From NCBI GenBank assembly GCA_023079485.1, contig CM041084.1:18442609-18506608 (forward strand): a stretch of DNA of 64,000 nt, written 5' to 3'. The notes below the pieces were generated by a model. It had not been told where the DNA came from and made no database searches. It saw nothing but the letters and a program-made list of their open reading frames with translations. This stretch comes from Archilochus colubris (Eukaryota > Chordata > Aves > Apodiformes > Trochilidae). Every line of letters starts with the position of its first letter. Position 1 is the first letter of the stretch. Made by a program: the position numbers and the translations under genes. Of this stretch, positions 63,801 through 64,000 are shown in pieces.

Positions 63801-64000
63801 GTGCTCCCCTTTCCTCTTATTAGAATAAATGAATATGAGCTTATCTGCTTCTATAGGAGATCATTTTACTGTGCCATCTGCAGCAACCATTGTCAGTTCC
63901 AATAGATTACATGCAGCTGACTACCAGGCTGACACAGAAAACTGTACCAGTTAACACACAACATTAGCAGGCAACAAATCTACCAAGAAGATGCCACCTT
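57846..64000 (-). other. MLLT10: MLLT10 upstream intron, partial (at least 6155 bases)
   Basis: From the acceptor of the lysine-rich exon to the window edge I see no further coding exon. The main content is the CR1 fragment at 60028-60370; the remainder is AT-rich and unremarkable. Confidence 0.8.
60028..60370 (+). mobile_element. CR1 3' fragment, well preserved
   Basis: Plus-strand frame 60030-60281 reads [27 protein letters not shown] and [20 protein letters not shown], the C-terminus of CR1 ORF2, without a break before its stop. It is followed by GATCTCTGAGGTCCCTTCCAA and three ATTCTATG-type repeats at the 3' end (about 60349-60370). This is the least decayed CR1 in the window, and it lies antisense to MLLT10. 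Confidence 0.95.

Noticed and set aside
1..64000. CRISPR arrays, operons, tRNA/rRNA genes or prophage
   Set aside because: None of the expected repeat-spacer structure, gene packing or RNA signatures is present; the window is one vertebrate gene with introns.

Overview
The window is avian-type nuclear DNA: AT-rich, intron-dominated, with CR1 non-LTR retrotransposon copies (two still ending in the CR1 signature of repeated ATTCTATG-like units) and no bacterial-style gene packing. I see one protein-coding gene. It lies on the minus strand and I identify it as MLLT10 (AF10), the PHD-finger cofactor of the histone H3K79 methyltransferase DOT1L. The window holds its 3' two-thirds: 13 exons between 57845 and 623, joined in unbroken phase into 813 codons plus a stop. 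The N-terminal PHD fingers must lie beyond 64000, and the 3' UTR probably runs past base 1.

Layout from the gene's 5' side (high coordinates) to its 3' side: a partial intron (57846-64000) with a fairly fresh CR1 fragment; a lysine-rich exon (57750-57845); two exons carrying serine-rich, basic and AT-hook-like sequence (53861-54116, 51298-51864); a 17.2 kb intron; exon 33900-34078; a 14.3 kb intron; then exons 19440-19557 and 17997-18069. Exon 13411-13562 carries the octapeptide motif and exon 11346-11534 the leucine zipper; together they form the DOT1L-binding module. Five further exons at 10852-10940, 10364-10725, 3775-3877, 2819-3031 and 623-667 encode a Q/H/N/T-rich tail and the conserved C-terminus.

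The introns hold a decayed CR1 at about 5.2-6.7 kb, CR1 fragments at 33.1 and 60.0-60.4 kb, older CR1-like relics, short tandem duplications and homopolymer tracts. I recognise no tRNA, rRNA, snoRNA, CRISPR array or second gene. Most other open frames are short antisense or intronic chance frames.

I found no convincing new biological system. The observation most worth testing is a possible intronic polyadenylation site after exon 51298-51864: reading through its splice donor gives a 36-codon extension, a stop, and an AATAAA 13 bases later. If used, it would give a truncated AF10 without the DOT1L-binding zipper. All homology statements rest on recognition from memory of the AF10 and CR1 families, not on a search.
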